From Aquibacillus saliphilus (lineage in GTDB: Bacteria > Bacillota > Bacilli > Bacillales > Amphibacillaceae), in the NCBI RefSeq assembly GCF_020404745.1, contig NZ_JAIZAP010000024.1, positions 1-64,000 on the forward strand: 64,000 nucleotides of DNA, in the 5' to 3' direction. Below, one piece after another: positions 17,604 to 26,518 of the stretch; within the stretch, counting starts at the first letter, position 1; every line of letters begins with the position of its first letter. The position numbers and the translations under genes are program-made. The notes beneath the pieces were generated by a model, which had not been told where the DNA came from, made no database searches, and saw only the letters and a list, made by a program, of their open reading frames with translations.

Positions 17604-18383
17604 TTAACCCATAATATTGTATCCGGAATCCACATGGACAACCTCGCCGGTTACACCACGTGAAAGTGCACTTAACAAGGTGAGAGTCATATCACCAACT
17701 TCTTCTTGTGTTACATTTCTTTTAAGAGGCGATTGCTCCTCTATACCTCGGAGCATTTCATTAAAGGATGGAATTCCTTTTGCTGCCAGAGTTCGAATAG
17801 GACCTGCTGAAATAGCATTAACTCTTATATTATCTTTACCTAAATCTAAAGCAAGGTATTTTACAGACGATTCTAGTGCGGCTTTGGCTACTCCCATCAC
17901 TTTATAACCTTCAAGAGCTCTTTCAGCGCCGAGAGCACTCATCGTAATGATAGAACCTCCATCTGTCATATATGGTTTAGCTTCTCTAGCAACTGCAATT
18001 AGCGAATATGCACTCGTATCTTGTGCAAATGCATAACCACTTCTTGATGTTTCTACGAAATCGCCTTTTAGATCTTCTGCATTTGCAAATGCAATTGAAT
18101 GGACAAGCCCGTCAATTTTGCCAACCTGATTGTTAATCTCTGTAAAAGCATGTTTAATACTTTCATCATTATTGACATCACATGCAACAACTACTTCAGC
18201 ATGTATATTATTATCATTCAAAAGCTTGTTCAATTTATTTAGTGACCGTTCTTTTCGATATGTAAACGTCAATTTTGCACCTGCTTTAGATAGCGATTTT
18301 GCTACGCCCCAAGCTAGGCTTCTTTCGTTCGCAACTCCCATAACTACAATGTTCTTATTCTTTAGTTGAAGTAAATCTTCCAT
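17604..18383 (-). CDS. fabI: Enoyl-[acyl-carrier-protein] reductase FabI
   Basis: The enzyme carries out the last step of each fatty-acid elongation cycle, reducing the trans-2-enoyl-ACP double bond with NAD(P)H. The cofactor motif is GVANERSLAWGVA (16-28). The catalytic pair Tyr160-x6-Lys167 lies in YKVMGVAK, as in E. coli and B. subtilis FabI. ATG at 18383 is used because GGAGGG directly precedes it; a TTG four codons upstream lies within that site. The product has 259 residues, normal for the family. Monocistronic. Confidence 0.95.
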   Translation of the reverse strand: MEDLLQLKNKNIVVMGVANERSLAWGVAKSLSKAGAKLTFTYRKERSLNKLNKLLNDNNIHAEVVVACDVNNDESIKHAFTEINNQVGKIDGLVHSIAFANAEDLKGDFVETSRSGYAFAQDTSAYSLIAVAREAKPYMTDGGSIITMSALGAERALEGYKVMGVAKAALESSVKYLALDLGKDNIRVNAISAGPIRTLAAKGIPSFNEMLRGIEEQSPLKRNVTQEEVGDMTLTLLSALSRGVTGEVVHVDSGYNIMG

Positions 18384-18547
18384 ATTTCCCTCCAAGGTAC
18401 TAGTATATTTTATGTCTAATTTAATATAATTTTAACATGTATTCAGCAATAATGAACTAAAACTTCAATTGATCCGGATTATACCCTCATGTAAAAACGG
18501 ATAAAGTAAACTTTATATTTCTAAGTTACTAATGTCTTCATATAACA

Positions 18548-18576
18548 GAAAGAGTAGGCGAATCGCCTACTCTTTC
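18548..18576 (-). terminator. Hairpin after the cold-shock gene
   Basis: A perfect 13-bp stem (GAAAGAGTAGGCG / CGCCTACTCTTTC) with a 3-base loop, 70 bases beyond the csp stop. The U tract is weak. Confidence 0.7.
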
Positions 18577-18645
18577 ATCCTAATATCTGTTTAAACTTTT
18601 GAATTTATATCGCCATGAATAGTACATAAACTTTCATCCTGTTAC

Positions 18646-18846
18646 TTATAGTTTACGTACATTTGTTGCTTGTGGACCACGTTGTCCTTCTTCAATGTCG
18701 AATTCAACATCTTGGCCTTCATCTAATGTCTTATATCCTTCTCCTTCAATAGCTGAGAAGTGAACGAAAACATCGTCTCCACCTTCACGTTCAATAAATC
18801 CAAAACCTTTTTCACCATTAAACCATTTTACTTTACCTTGTTCCAT
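18646..18846 (-). CDS. Cold-shock protein, CspA family
   Basis: The 66-residue single cold-shock domain contains RNP1 (KGFGFIE) and RNP2 (VFVHFS). It binds single-stranded RNA and DNA and acts as an RNA chaperone. ATG at 18846 is chosen because AGGAGG stands nine bases before it; an upstream in-frame TTG would be only three bases from that site. The upstream region (18847-18900) has unusual repeats of TTGCA, possibly part of a regulatory leader. Confidence 0.95.
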   Translation of the reverse strand: MEQGKVKWFNGEKGFGFIEREGGDDVFVHFSAIEGEGYKTLDEGQDVEFDIEEGQRGPQATNVRKL

Positions 18847-19026
18847 TTCCAATTGCCTCCTAGCATAAATCCATAATATTGCATTGCATTACATTGCAAT
18901 TAATGTTGCACAGTTATTATTACCTAATATAATAAATTTAAAACATAAAACATTGTTTTTTTCGTATAAACTATTCTAGGTTAAGTGAATAATACCATCG
19001 TACACAATTAGAGCAGGAGGTTTATT

Positions 19027-19170
19027 ATGGATAAAAAACCCTATCAACCAAAGGATAGTGGAAAGTTAACTAATTTTCACTATGCCACAGAAAAAGACAG
19101 AAGAGATGAGGAAGCTTTAACAACTGAGGGGACTAAAGAAATGAAACATTTCAAAAAAAACAATAAATAA
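19027..19170 (+). CDS. Small hydrophilic protein, 47 residues
   Basis: The ATG is preceded by AGGAGG seven bases upstream, and the ORF is followed by its own rho-independent terminator, so this is a convincing gene. The product is highly charged and has no cysteine: it starts MDKKPYQPKD, has a DRRDEEA segment, and ends in a lysine/asparagine-rich tail. Such composition is typical of small spore or stress proteins in bacilli, but no family was recognised. It is divergent from csp, with about 180 bases between starts. Confidence 0.7.
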   Translation: MDKKPYQPKDSGKLTNFHYATEKDRRDEEALTTEGTKEMKHFKKNNK

Positions 19171-19177
19171 ATGAATC

Positions 19178-19210
19178 AAACCGGTAATTTGCAGTATAAA
19201 TTACCGGTTT
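19178..19210 (+). terminator. Terminator after the 47-residue ORF
   Basis: A 13-bp stem (AAACCGGTAATTT / AAATTACCGGTTT) seven bases beyond the stop. Confidence 0.8.
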
Positions 19211-19342
19211 AAAATGTTTTACTTTAGCAAGGTGAAGTTTTACCAATTGTTAAAAATATTAAAATTTTATTTCCTTTACGCTATAACTATGATATAGTTT
19301 TATACTTATGTATCCATGTCAATGTATTAAAGGAGATCGATC

Positions 19343-19948
19343 ATGTCGTCGTTAAATCTACCAAGAGCCTTAATGTATATCATAGGTCTAATTATCTTAT
19401 CATTAGGAGTTACTTTAACTATTAAATCAGATATGGGAATTGGAGCATGGGATGCCTTAAATGTTGGGTTGTCTACCATAATGTTCACTGTTGGTACATG
19501 GGTTATTCTCGTTGGAATTATTTTAATAATTATTAACTCCATATTATTGAAACACAAGCCTGATTTATATGCGTTAATTACTATTTTCGTAGTTGGTTTT
19601 GGCGTTGACTTTTGGTTAATTGTATTTAAAAATTTCAATCCCCAAAACTTCGGATTAAAAATTTTAATTTTTTCACTTGGGATGTTTCTATTAGCACTTG
19701 GAATTTCAGTTTATCTACAAGCAAAATTTGCCCCTGTACCAATTGATAACTTGATGATTGCAATTCATACTCGTTTCGGTGTCCGTATGAGTGTTGCTAA
19801 AACAATTGGGGAGTTAATAGCCTTGACTTTTGCTCTTATATTTAAAGGACCGATAGGGATTGGCACAATTTTAGTTACATTTTTAATTGGACCGATTATT
19901 CATGTTTTGCACCCTAGGATTGAAAAAATATTTGCTCGTTATCAATAA
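19343..19948 (+). CDS. YczE/YitT-like membrane protein
   Basis: The 201-residue protein has five membrane helices. It carries the IKSDMGIGAWDALNVGLS stretch near residues 27-45 and the PVPIDNLMIA segment (about 133-142) characteristic of YczE/YyaS proteins. B. subtilis YczE is needed for surfactin production in some strains, but the molecular activity is unknown. The ATG follows AAGGAGATCGATC. A terminator follows. Confidence 0.8.
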   Translation: MSSLNLPRALMYIIGLIILSLGVTLTIKSDMGIGAWDALNVGLSTIMFTVGTWVILVGIILIIINSILLKHKPDLYALITIFVVGFGVDFWLIVFKNFNPQNFGLKILIFSLGMFLLALGISVYLQAKFAPVPIDNLMIAIHTRFGVRMSVAKTIGELIALTFALIFKGPIGIGTILVTFLIGPIIHVLHPRIEKIFARYQ

Positions 19949-19960
19949 GTCGATATATAC

Positions 19961-19991
19961 AAAGCATTAGCATTCTCTTTGCTAATGCTTT
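19961..19991 (+). terminator. Terminator after the YczE-like gene
   Basis: A 12-bp stem (AAAGCATTAGCA / TGCTAATGCTTT) followed by T residues. Confidence 0.85.
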
Positions 19992-20090
19992 TTCTTTATA
20001 ATTGTATCGGATTATTTGCTGTTAGGATTGCTGTTAATTGAGTTCTGCTACTTTTCAAGAGGCTAACCTTCTAAATAGTTTATATAGTTT

Positions 20091-20201
20091 AATCAATTTC
20101 ATCATACTGTTTTTTTTCAATTATCATCCACATTTTAGTTGGTATAGACCGTTACCTTATGTGGATGATAATTGCTGGATAAGGTAATTTTAAAATTGAT
20201 T
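20091..20201 (-). repeat. Palindromic element, copy 1 (inverted relative to copy 2)
   Basis: The ends are AATCAATTTCAT and AAAATTGATT. Read on the minus strand, the 111 bases align along their whole length with the element at 38739-38840, sharing ATTACCTTAT, GTCTA, ATGTGGA-GA-AATT, CAGTAT and the ends. It also holds a perfect 15-bp inverted repeat, AATTATCATCCACAT / ATGTGGATGATAATT. It lies 128 bases upstream of azoR. Nothing else is seen in the 380-base gap. Confidence 0.65.
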
Positions 20202-20328
20202 CAGTTGAATAATCTTTTTTATAAAAATGTGATTATTTTCACATACATAATATTAGTAATCAACTATACTTATATTATGATTTTATAAGTTTTTTAAAAT
20301 ATAAATAGTAAGAAGGGATGAATTAACT

Positions 20329-20964
20329 ATGGGGAAATTATTATATATCACAGCTAATCCGTTCGATGAAAAAAAATCTTATGGTATGGCAGTAGGTTCG
20401 GCATTTATTAGTGCTTATAGAGACAAGAATCCAGATGATGAGATCGTTCATATCGATTTGTACAAGGAACACATCCCACATATTGATGCGGATGTCTTTC
20501 AAGGCTGGGGGAAACTTCAATCTGGGCAAGGATTTGAAGAATTATCAGATGAGGAAAAAGCTAAAGTCAGTCGACTCTCTGAATTAAGTGAGCAGTTTGT
20601 TAATGCTGACAAATATGTCTTTGTTACTCCATTGTGGAATTTATTATTTCCACCAATTATGAAAACTTACCTCGACTCGGTTGCTGTTGCAGGAAAAACT
20701 TTTAAACATACTGAACAAGGACCTATCGGACTCTTAACAGACAAAAAAGCATTGCATATTCAAGCAAGCGGTGGTATTTATTCACATGGCCCCACTGCTG
20801 ATAAGGAAATGGGCCATCGTTATTTAAAAATATTAATGAACTTTTTTGGTGTTCCTTATTTTGAAGGACTTTTTGTAGAAGGTCATGATGCTATGCCTGA
20901 AAAAGCAGATGAAATAAAAGAAAGTGCAATTGCCCAAGCTAAAATTCTCGCTAATAAATTCTAA
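20329..20964 (+). CDS. azoR: FMN-dependent NADH-azoreductase
   Basis: The 211-residue flavodoxin-fold protein reduces azo compounds and quinones using NADH and FMN. The FMN-binding pieces are the N-terminal loop after [13 protein letters not shown], the [11 protein letters not shown] segment (about 98-108) and QASGGIY (about 145-151), as in AzoR/AzoJ. In bacilli these enzymes protect against quinones and thiol stress. The ATG follows AGAAGGGATG. A long perfect hairpin follows the stop. Confidence 0.9.
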   Translation: MGKLLYITANPFDEKKSYGMAVGSAFISAYRDKNPDDEIVHIDLYKEHIPHIDADVFQGWGKLQSGQGFEELSDEEKAKVSRLSELSEQFVNADKYVFVTPLWNLLFPPIMKTYLDSVAVAGKTFKHTEQGPIGLLTDKKALHIQASGGIYSHGPTADKEMGHRYLKILMNFFGVPYFEGLFVEGHDAMPEKADEIKESAIAQAKILANKF

Positions 20965-20976
20965 TAGTACAACAAT

Positions 20977-21023
20977 GTACCACGTTTACTAATGGTGCCT
21001 AGTTTCATTAGTAAACGTGGTAC
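20977..21023 (+). terminator. Very long perfect hairpin after azoR
   Basis: An uninterrupted 18-bp stem, GTACCACGTTTACTAATG and its complement, with an 11-base loop. No T run follows, so it may stabilise the 3' end or be a repeat rather than a classical terminator. In the rest of the 304-base gap to the spoVR terminator nothing is recognised. Confidence 0.55.
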
Positions 21024-21240
21024 GCCCTGAATAAAATAAAGAACTTAATTAGCTCAAGTACAGTAAAAACACAAAGCAGGCTGTGCGCTTGCTTTTTCTA
21101 GTCATTTTATGAAATGTTAATGCCAGCAAGTAAAACGGGATATCCTCAAACAAGACAATTACTTGTAGCCAGGAGCTTGATTTGTTGTTAAATAGTTCAA
21201 TAAATTAAAATCAACTTCTTAAACGTGTGGTAATCCATTT

Positions 21241-21269
21241 GAAGAAGCAGGCGCATAGCCTGCTTCTTC
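21241..21269 (-). terminator. Terminator overlapping the spoVR stop
   Basis: A 12-bp stem (GAAGAAGCAGGC / GCCTGCTTCTTC) with a 5-base loop. Confidence 0.75.
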
Positions 21270-22687
21270 TACAAATGCTTTTTCATTACTTTATTCCCCT
21301 CATAGGTGAACAAGACGTTTCTATCCTCCACAACCGTCTCCATGTGGACCGTACGCCCCCATAATTGATGAATATATGGCAATGTTTTTTCCAAATATGT
21401 TAGGTCCAACTCAACATCTTCATAGTGGTGCTTCAGGTACAATTCCCCGTTATGATAAAAGTCGCCGTTTTGAACAGTGATATAGGGAAAACCTCCATTC
21501 ACCCGCATCGAAATCAGTTGATCTCTAACGCTTTCCCAACTTTTATCAGTGATTTTGTACTCGTTGCCTTGTTTTTGGAACAAATACAAGTCTTCTCGAT
21601 CTACGAATTCTTTTGTTAAATAGTTACGTACGAAGGATATATCAGACTCTATTTCACGCACTTCAAACATTTTTTCTCGACCCTTACCTGGTTCCGCTCC
21701 CCATCGTCTCATTTCTTCGGTTGGATTATCAAAACGTTCTTCAATATCTTCAAACATTTTCACTCCAAGATAATAGGGATTGATCTGGGTTTTAGATGGT
21801 TGCACAACACCCGCGTTAAGTGAAGCGAATTCAATTGCTTCGTCACTGGTAAGATCCATCTCTCTTAAGATTCTCTGATGCCAGTAAGAAGCCCAGCCTT
21901 CGTTCATGATTTTTGTTTCCAGTTGAGGCCAAAAGTAAAGCATTTCCGCACGCATCATTGTCAAAATATCTCTTTGCCAGTCTTCTAAATTACGAGAATG
22001 CTCCTCAATGAACAGTAGTAGATCCTTTTCTGGTCTAGGTGGGAATGGTTTTTTCTTGGTTCTAGGTTTTTGTAATTTTTCAGACTCAACGTCGTCTAAT
22101 TTCCATAAATCATCATATGCACTAGTTTTAATTGGAGGTTCTTCTTCAAACTCCTCTATCTCCCAATCAAGTTTTGGCCTGACTAATGTAGGATCTATAT
22201 GTTCCTGAATGGCAAGAATTGCATCTAAAAAGGATTCCACTTCTTTAATTCCATATATTTTTTCATAATCAGCTATTCGTTCTGCAGTCGCAGACATACT
22301 TTCAACCATATCATTTTTTGTATTTTGGAATCGCGCATTATTCTTAAAAAAGTCGCAATGTGCTAATACATGTGCAACAATCAGTTTGTTTTGGATGAGA
22401 CTATTGGAGTTTAACAGAAATGCATAACAGGGATTTGAATTGATTACAAGTTCATAAATCTTACTTAAACCCAAATCATATTGCACTTTCATTTTATGAA
22501 ACTGTTTTCCGAAACTCCAATGTGAAAATCGTGTAGGCATACCATAGGCGCCAAATGTATAAATAATTTCAGGAGGACAAATTTCATATCGCATGGGATA
22601 AAAATCTAACCCAAATCCCTCTGCAATTTCCGTTATTTCTGTAATCACTCTTTCTAGGTGTTTTTGATCTGAAAGTTTCAAAAACAA
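21269..22687 (-). CDS. spoVR: SpoVR family sporulation protein
   Basis: The 472-residue cytoplasmic protein matches SpoVR in length and in conserved stretches: [17 protein letters not shown] near 50-66, [13 protein letters not shown] near 262-274 and [14 protein letters not shown] near 302-315. In B. subtilis SpoVR is a mother-cell protein needed for normal spore cortex formation. The mapped TTG start lies only three bases after AAAGGAGAG; a second TTG two codons further in has better spacing, so the start is uncertain by two residues. Monocistronic. Confidence 0.95.
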   Translation of the reverse strand: MFLKLSDQKHLERVITEITEIAEGFGLDFYPMRYEICPPEIIYTFGAYGMPTRFSHWSFGKQFHKMKVQYDLGLSKIYELVINSNPCYAFLLNSNSLIQNKLIVAHVLAHCDFFKNNARFQNTKNDMVESMSATAERIADYEKIYGIKEVESFLDAILAIQEHIDPTLVRPKLDWEIEEFEEEPPIKTSAYDDLWKLDDVESEKLQKPRTKKKPFPPRPEKDLLLFIEEHSRNLEDWQRDILTMMRAEMLYFWPQLETKIMNEGWASYWHQRILREMDLTSDEAIEFASLNAGVVQPSKTQINPYYLGVKMFEDIEERFDNPTEEMRRWGAEPGKGREKMFEVREIESDISFVRNYLTKEFVDREDLYLFQKQGNEYKITDKSWESVRDQLISMRVNGGFPYITVQNGDFYHNGELYLKHHYEDVELDLTYLEKTLPYIHQLWGRTVHMETVVEDRNVLFTYEGNKVMKKHL

Positions 22688-22808
22688 TCTCTCCTTTTGA
22701 TGTATTACCTATACTATATGATACATCTAAAAGGATGATGAACAGTTTGTATAAAAAAATAAGACTACTGGATTAGGAGTCTTATTTTTATAGTATATAT
22801 AATTTTAT

Positions 22809-23069
22809 TTAACGACTTTTAACAAGTAAGTTAACAGCCTCTTGTACTAGTTCCTCTGTATCCTCACCATTTTCTTCGGACTTTTGAACACACTCTACAA
22901 GGTTCGAACTTACCACTAAGCCCATTGTGCGATCAATTGCTGTCCTAGCAGCAGACATTTGTGTTATCACATCTCGACAGTCGCTTTTTTCTTCCATCAT
23001 TTTTAATATACCACGTAATTGACCTTCAATCCGCTTAACTCTATTTTTCATCTGGTCGTTATATTCCAT
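22809..23069 (-). CDS. cstR: CsoR-family repressor of the CstR persulfide-sensing type
   Basis: The 86-residue all-helical repressor has VKRIEGQLRGI (11-21), the CsoR/RcnR DNA-binding signature. Cysteines fall at 31 and 60, exactly the pair used by CstR of Staphylococcus aureus to sense reactive sulfur species. The histidine that copper-sensing CsoR has between them is replaced (SNLVEC), so copper sensing is unlikely. It is the second gene after a rhodanese-like protein gene. A perfect palindrome within the operon promoter is its likely operator, giving autorepression. Confidence 0.82.
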   Translation of the reverse strand: MEYNDQMKNRVKRIEGQLRGILKMMEEKSDCRDVITQMSAARTAIDRTMGLVVSSNLVECVQKSEENGEDTEELVQEAVNLLVKSR

Positions 23070-23162
23070 TATTAACCCTCCTAGGATATTTCTTTTATTT
23101 TACTTCTAGATAGTTTGTGGTAATCTGACCTAGTTAAAAATCGTTTCGGACAATGATATATG

Positions 23163-23510
23163 TTATTCACAGTTGCATTTGGTTAATGTATAACCACTTA
23201 CTCTGAAACCTTTGTTACGAAGATAACGAATACCTAGATTTTTTTCAATCCGGTCTGATGCTATCACATGTACTTCTTTAGCAGGAATTTCATGGTAGTA
23301 TCTTTTAAAATAAGCTATAGGTAACGAATGTGACCCGATAATCTCTTGCTTAGCTGAAGAATTATAATCCCTAATATCAAGTTTCAAAATCATTTGATCC
23401 AACTTATTACTATTTATATCTATACACGGAATCCCTTTGATAGGTACATATCTTAAATATATTACATACAAGGCTATAATCATAAAAAAGGCAATAATAA
23501 CGATAGTCAT
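23163..23510 (-). CDS. Membrane-anchored rhodanese-like protein without the usual catalytic cysteine
   Basis: The 115-residue protein has one N-terminal membrane helix (2-19) followed by a short rhodanese-fold domain (about 40-108; LDIRD, GSHSLPIAYF and LRNKGFRVSGY are recognisable). Where active sulfurtransferases have the persulfide cysteine, this one has alanine (VIASDR, about 82-87). Two cysteines instead sit at the very end (CNC). Linkage to cstR places it in sulfide/persulfide handling. It may be a scaffold or use the C-terminal cysteines; this is inference. Confidence 0.7.
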   Translation of the reverse strand: MTIVIIAFFMIIALYVIYLRYVPIKGIPCIDINSNKLDQMILKLDIRDYNSSAKQEIIGSHSLPIAYFKRYYHEIPAKEVHVIASDRIEKNLGIRYLRNKGFRVSGYTLTKCNCE

Positions 23511-23548
23511 GTTTTACCCCCTATTATCAATTATGGTTAACGTCTTAC

Positions 23549-23577
23549 ATCTTATACCCTCAAGGGTATATTGTCAA
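23549..23577 (-). promoter_or_regulatory. Promoter with embedded CstR-type operator
   Basis: On the minus strand TTGACA (23572-23577) and TAAGAT (23549-23554) are spaced by 17 bases. Almost the whole spacer is the palindrome TATACCCTCAAGGGTATA (23553-23570). CsoR/CstR operators have this A/T-flanked C-tract/G-tract form. Binding would block RNA polymerase directly. Confidence 0.8.
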
Positions 23578-23760
23578 TAACAAGAAAGACCAAGAATTAG
23601 TATTCTTGTTACATTATTTCTTTTTCAATTATATACTTTATACTCATTTAACTTATATTGCTAGTGATTAGGGGACTCTATCTACAGATTTTTGAATAGA
23701 ATACTATTATCAAGGGGGATCTTTTGGTAATACGTTTGTCAGTAATAACCCTATAAATGA

Positions 23761-23798
23761 ATGTCGAGTGTGGTCAGAGGGAGAGACACACTCGACAT
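23761..23798. terminator. Terminator next to the 51-residue ORF
   Basis: A 12-bp stem (ATGTCGAGTGTG / CACACTCGACAT) with T residues on the plus side. It lies just past the stop of the minus-strand small ORF. Confidence 0.75.
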
Positions 23799-23803
23799 TT
23801 TTG

Positions 23804-23959
23804 TTATTCAAGATTTCTTCTAGCGCCTACATTCGGATCCTGAGCTTTTCTGTTGTTCGTTTTAGAATCTAGATTTCCTCCACGTTCTCCATTGCCTATA
23901 TATGTTGAATTTTCTTTTTGTTGATATCTAATAAATCTTTCAAAATGATGGTTAATCAT
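23804..23959 (-). CDS. Small protein, 51 residues, unknown
   Basis: The ATG has GAGGAGGT eight bases upstream, a near-perfect ribosome-binding site, and a terminator follows the stop at once. The product starts MINHHFERFIRYQQKENSTY, continues with a glycine/asparagine-rich stretch, and ends ARRNLE. It lacks membrane segments and cysteine. The small size, Gln/Asn/Gly richness and lack of homology to a family known to me leave the role open; a spore or coat protein is possible. Confidence 0.65.
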   Translation of the reverse strand: MINHHFERFIRYQQKENSTYIGNGERGGNLDSKTNNRKAQDPNVGARRNLE

Positions 23960-24105
23960 GATTACTACCTCCTCTAGTAGTAATTAGATTATCCAACAAC
24001 CTTAACTTTATTCTTAGTTTTATACTAGAAACAACAATCTAAATCATAAATAACGACTTGTCAATAGCGTCTTAAGTAAGAACCATGCATAACAGTTTTC
24101 TAGTT

Positions 24106-25476
24106 TTATTTACTACTAACCTCTTCCAAGTAATAAACAAGAGTCTCCATCCCTTTGTCAAAATTAGCTAATAGAAAACTTTCGTTTGGAGAATGGAGTC
24201 GATCTTCTGGAGTACCGAATCCTAATAATACAATAGGCATATTATAATTAGAATCAATCCATTCTACTACCGGGATAGACCCTCCCATTCGCACGTAGGT
24301 AGCTTCCTTTCCAAATGCAGTAGTAAGACTATTCGCTGCTTTTGCAATTAATGGATGGTTTGGATCAACCTTATACGCTTTAGCAGAAAGTGCTTCTCGC
24401 TTTATATCTAGAGTCACACCTTTAGGTACATATTTCTCGAGATGTGCTACAAGTAAGTCCTGGATTTTATTTGGCACCTGACCAGGAACAAGCCTACACG
24501 TTAATTTAGCAGTTGCAGTAGATGGAATAATTGTTTTTGTCCCTTCACCTTGATAACCACTAAACAAACCATTCACCTCTAGGGTCGGGCGTGCCATTGT
24601 ATGTTCTTTTGCTGTGTAATCCTGCTCTGATACCGTCTCTTTTACTCCGGTAGATTTACTAAAGTCCTCTCCAGGTACTTCTTTTATAAGCTGCCGCTCT
24701 TCATTTGTTAGTTCCTCGACGTCGTCATAGAAACCTTCTACTTGTACGACTTCATTTTCATTCTTCAAGGATGCAAGCAAGTGTGACATCGCCATTGCTG
24801 GATTTCGGATTGCTCCACCATAGATACCTGAATGAAGATCACTTGATGGACCTGTTAATGTGAGTTCTAGTCCAGTAAAACCTTTTAAACCGTAAAGAAT
24901 AGTTGGTTGATCACTATCAACCATTCCAGAGTCAGAAATAATTGCAAAATCAGCTTGGAATTTTTCTTTTTTATCTTTTAGAATATCATATAAATTCTCA
25001 CTACCGATTTCTTCTTCACCTTCAATGCATACCTTAATGTTAACAGGCAACTTTCCTTCTGTTTTCATATAGGCCTCAAAGACTGCCAAGTGCATAAACA
25101 CTTGACCTTTATCATCGCTAGCACCTCGTGCATATAGTCTTCCGTCACGAACTTCCGGTTTAAATGGTTCACTATCCCACAGATCTAATGGATCAGCCGG
25201 TTGTACATCATAATGACCATAAAATAAAGCTGTAGGTGCATCGTCCCCAGCACCATTCCACTCACCGTATACAAGTGGGTGTCCTTTCGTTTCGACTACC
25301 TCTACTTGTTGGAAACCAATTTGATTAAGATAGTTTGCAACAAATTCAGCAGCCTTGCCTATATCTTTTTTATGTGATGGATCCGTACTTACACTTGGTA
25401 TAGATAGAAACTGATCTAATTTTTTTAACAGTACATCTCTATTTTCTTTCAAATATGTAAGAGCTTTTTCACTCAT
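24106..25476 (-). CDS. M20 family dipeptidase
   Basis: The 456-residue cytosolic dinuclear metallopeptidase has the metal-site motifs GHYDVQP (His88, Asp90), ASDDKG (Asp121/122) and EGEEEIGS with the catalytic and metal-binding glutamates at about 154-155. The dimerisation domain occupies about 190-350. It resembles bacterial CNDP/Dug1-type dipeptidases with broad dipeptide specificity. The ATG lies after a GGAAGTGGAATT site. Transcribed alone. Confidence 0.9.
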   Translation of the reverse strand: MSEKALTYLKENRDVLLKKLDQFLSIPSVSTDPSHKKDIGKAAEFVANYLNQIGFQQVEVVETKGHPLVYGEWNGAGDDAPTALFYGHYDVQPADPLDLWDSEPFKPEVRDGRLYARGASDDKGQVFMHLAVFEAYMKTEGKLPVNIKVCIEGEEEIGSENLYDILKDKKEKFQADFAIISDSGMVDSDQPTILYGLKGFTGLELTLTGPSSDLHSGIYGGAIRNPAMAMSHLLASLKNENEVVQVEGFYDDVEELTNEERQLIKEVPGEDFSKSTGVKETVSEQDYTAKEHTMARPTLEVNGLFSGYQGEGTKTIIPSTATAKLTCRLVPGQVPNKIQDLLVAHLEKYVPKGVTLDIKREALSAKAYKVDPNHPLIAKAANSLTTAFGKEATYVRMGGSIPVVEWIDSNYNMPIVLLGFGTPEDRLHSPNESFLLANFDKGMETLVYYLEEVSSK

Positions 25477-25560
25477 AATTCCACTTCCTTCAATTTTGAT
25501 AATGTTTTATTTATGATAATTGTATCATAGCTGCATTTTTATTACTTTTGAAAAGATTAA

Positions 25561-25593
25561 AAGACAAAGTCAAGTTGTTAATAACTTTGTCTT
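25561..25593 (-). terminator. Terminator after htpX
   Basis: A 10-bp stem (AAGACAAAGT / ACTTTGTCTT) followed by a U-rich tract on the minus strand. Confidence 0.8.
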
Positions 25594-25600
25594 AAACGCG

Positions 25601-26500
25601 TTACATTTGTTTAATCCGTTCGATTCTCTTCTCCATCGGTGGGTGTGTAGCAAACAATTTCGAACGCTTCTTTTTTTTCCTGAATGGATTAATGAAGTAA
25701 ATAGACGCTGTTGTCTGACTCGCTTCCTCAACAGATTTAGTTGTTCCTGATATTTTTTCGAGTGCCCCAACCAAAGCATCTGGATTTCTAGTCAAATTAA
25801 CTGCACTGGCATCAGCTAGGTACTCTCTATTTCTTGAAAGAGCAAGTTGGATAATCGTTGCAACAATAGGTGCAATAATAACCAATAGTAAAGAGACAAC
25901 AATTAGTATTATTTGTCCACCACCATTATTATTACTTCTTCTTGATCGACCAAAAAACATAGACCTCATTGCTATATCACCCAAAATGCCAACAACTGCT
26001 ACCAAAGCAATTGCTATGGTTGATAAACGAATATCGTAGTTACGAATATGTGCCACTTCATGTGCAATAACACCTTCAAGCTCATATTTGTCAAGTTCAT
26101 TCACTAACCCTCGCGTTACAGCTACAGCGCCTTTTTTTGGGGAATTTCCTGTTGCAAAAGCATTCGGACTCATGTCCTCAACAATATAAACTTTTGGCAT
26201 CGGGATATTTGCAACCATCGCCATATTTTCTACCGCATCCCAGACTTCAGTATTTTCATCTCTTGTTCTTACTTCTTTTGCGTGATTCATTTTCATCACT
26301 ATTTTGGAACTGTTCATTGTCATAATAAGAATATAGACTAGAGCTATTACTCCACTTACTATTACGCCAGACAGAACACTTCCATAAAAGGTGTACCCAA
26401 ACAATGCGCCAATGGCTAGGATAAATAAGAAAAAAACCAAAACAATCACAACTGTTTTTCTTTTATTCGAGTCAATTTGTTTATATAAAATATTATTCAT
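25601..26500 (-). CDS. htpX: Membrane zinc protease HtpX
   Basis: The 299-residue M48 protease degrades misfolded membrane proteins. Two N-terminal helices (about 16-60) precede HEVAH at 147-151, whose histidines bind zinc. The third ligand is in REYLADASA (about 223-231). Another hydrophobic pair lies at about 160-180 and 196-216. It follows lemA by 18 bases. The lemA-htpX pairing is common and suggests a joint envelope quality-control function. Confidence 0.95.
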   Translation of the reverse strand: MNNILYKQIDSNKRKTVVIVLVFFLFILAIGALFGYTFYGSVLSGVIVSGVIALVYILIMTMNSSKIVMKMNHAKEVRTRDENTEVWDAVENMAMVANIPMPKVYIVEDMSPNAFATGNSPKKGAVAVTRGLVNELDKYELEGVIAHEVAHIRNYDIRLSTIAIALVAVVGILGDIAMRSMFFGRSRRSNNNGGGQIILIVVSLLLVIIAPIVATIIQLALSRNREYLADASAVNLTRNPDALVGALEKISGTTKSVEEASQTTASIYFINPFRKKKKRSKLFATHPPMEKRIERIKQM

Positions 26501-26518
26501 CTTTATAATCCTCTGCTT

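Noticed and set aside
22809-23069. Copper-sensing CsoR
   Set aside because: The histidine ligand is missing, and both cysteines are at the CstR positions.
23724-23756. 10-codon TTG-initiated frame before the terminator at 23.77 kb
   Set aside because: Too short and without a homologue in the window; the GGGGG before it may be chance.
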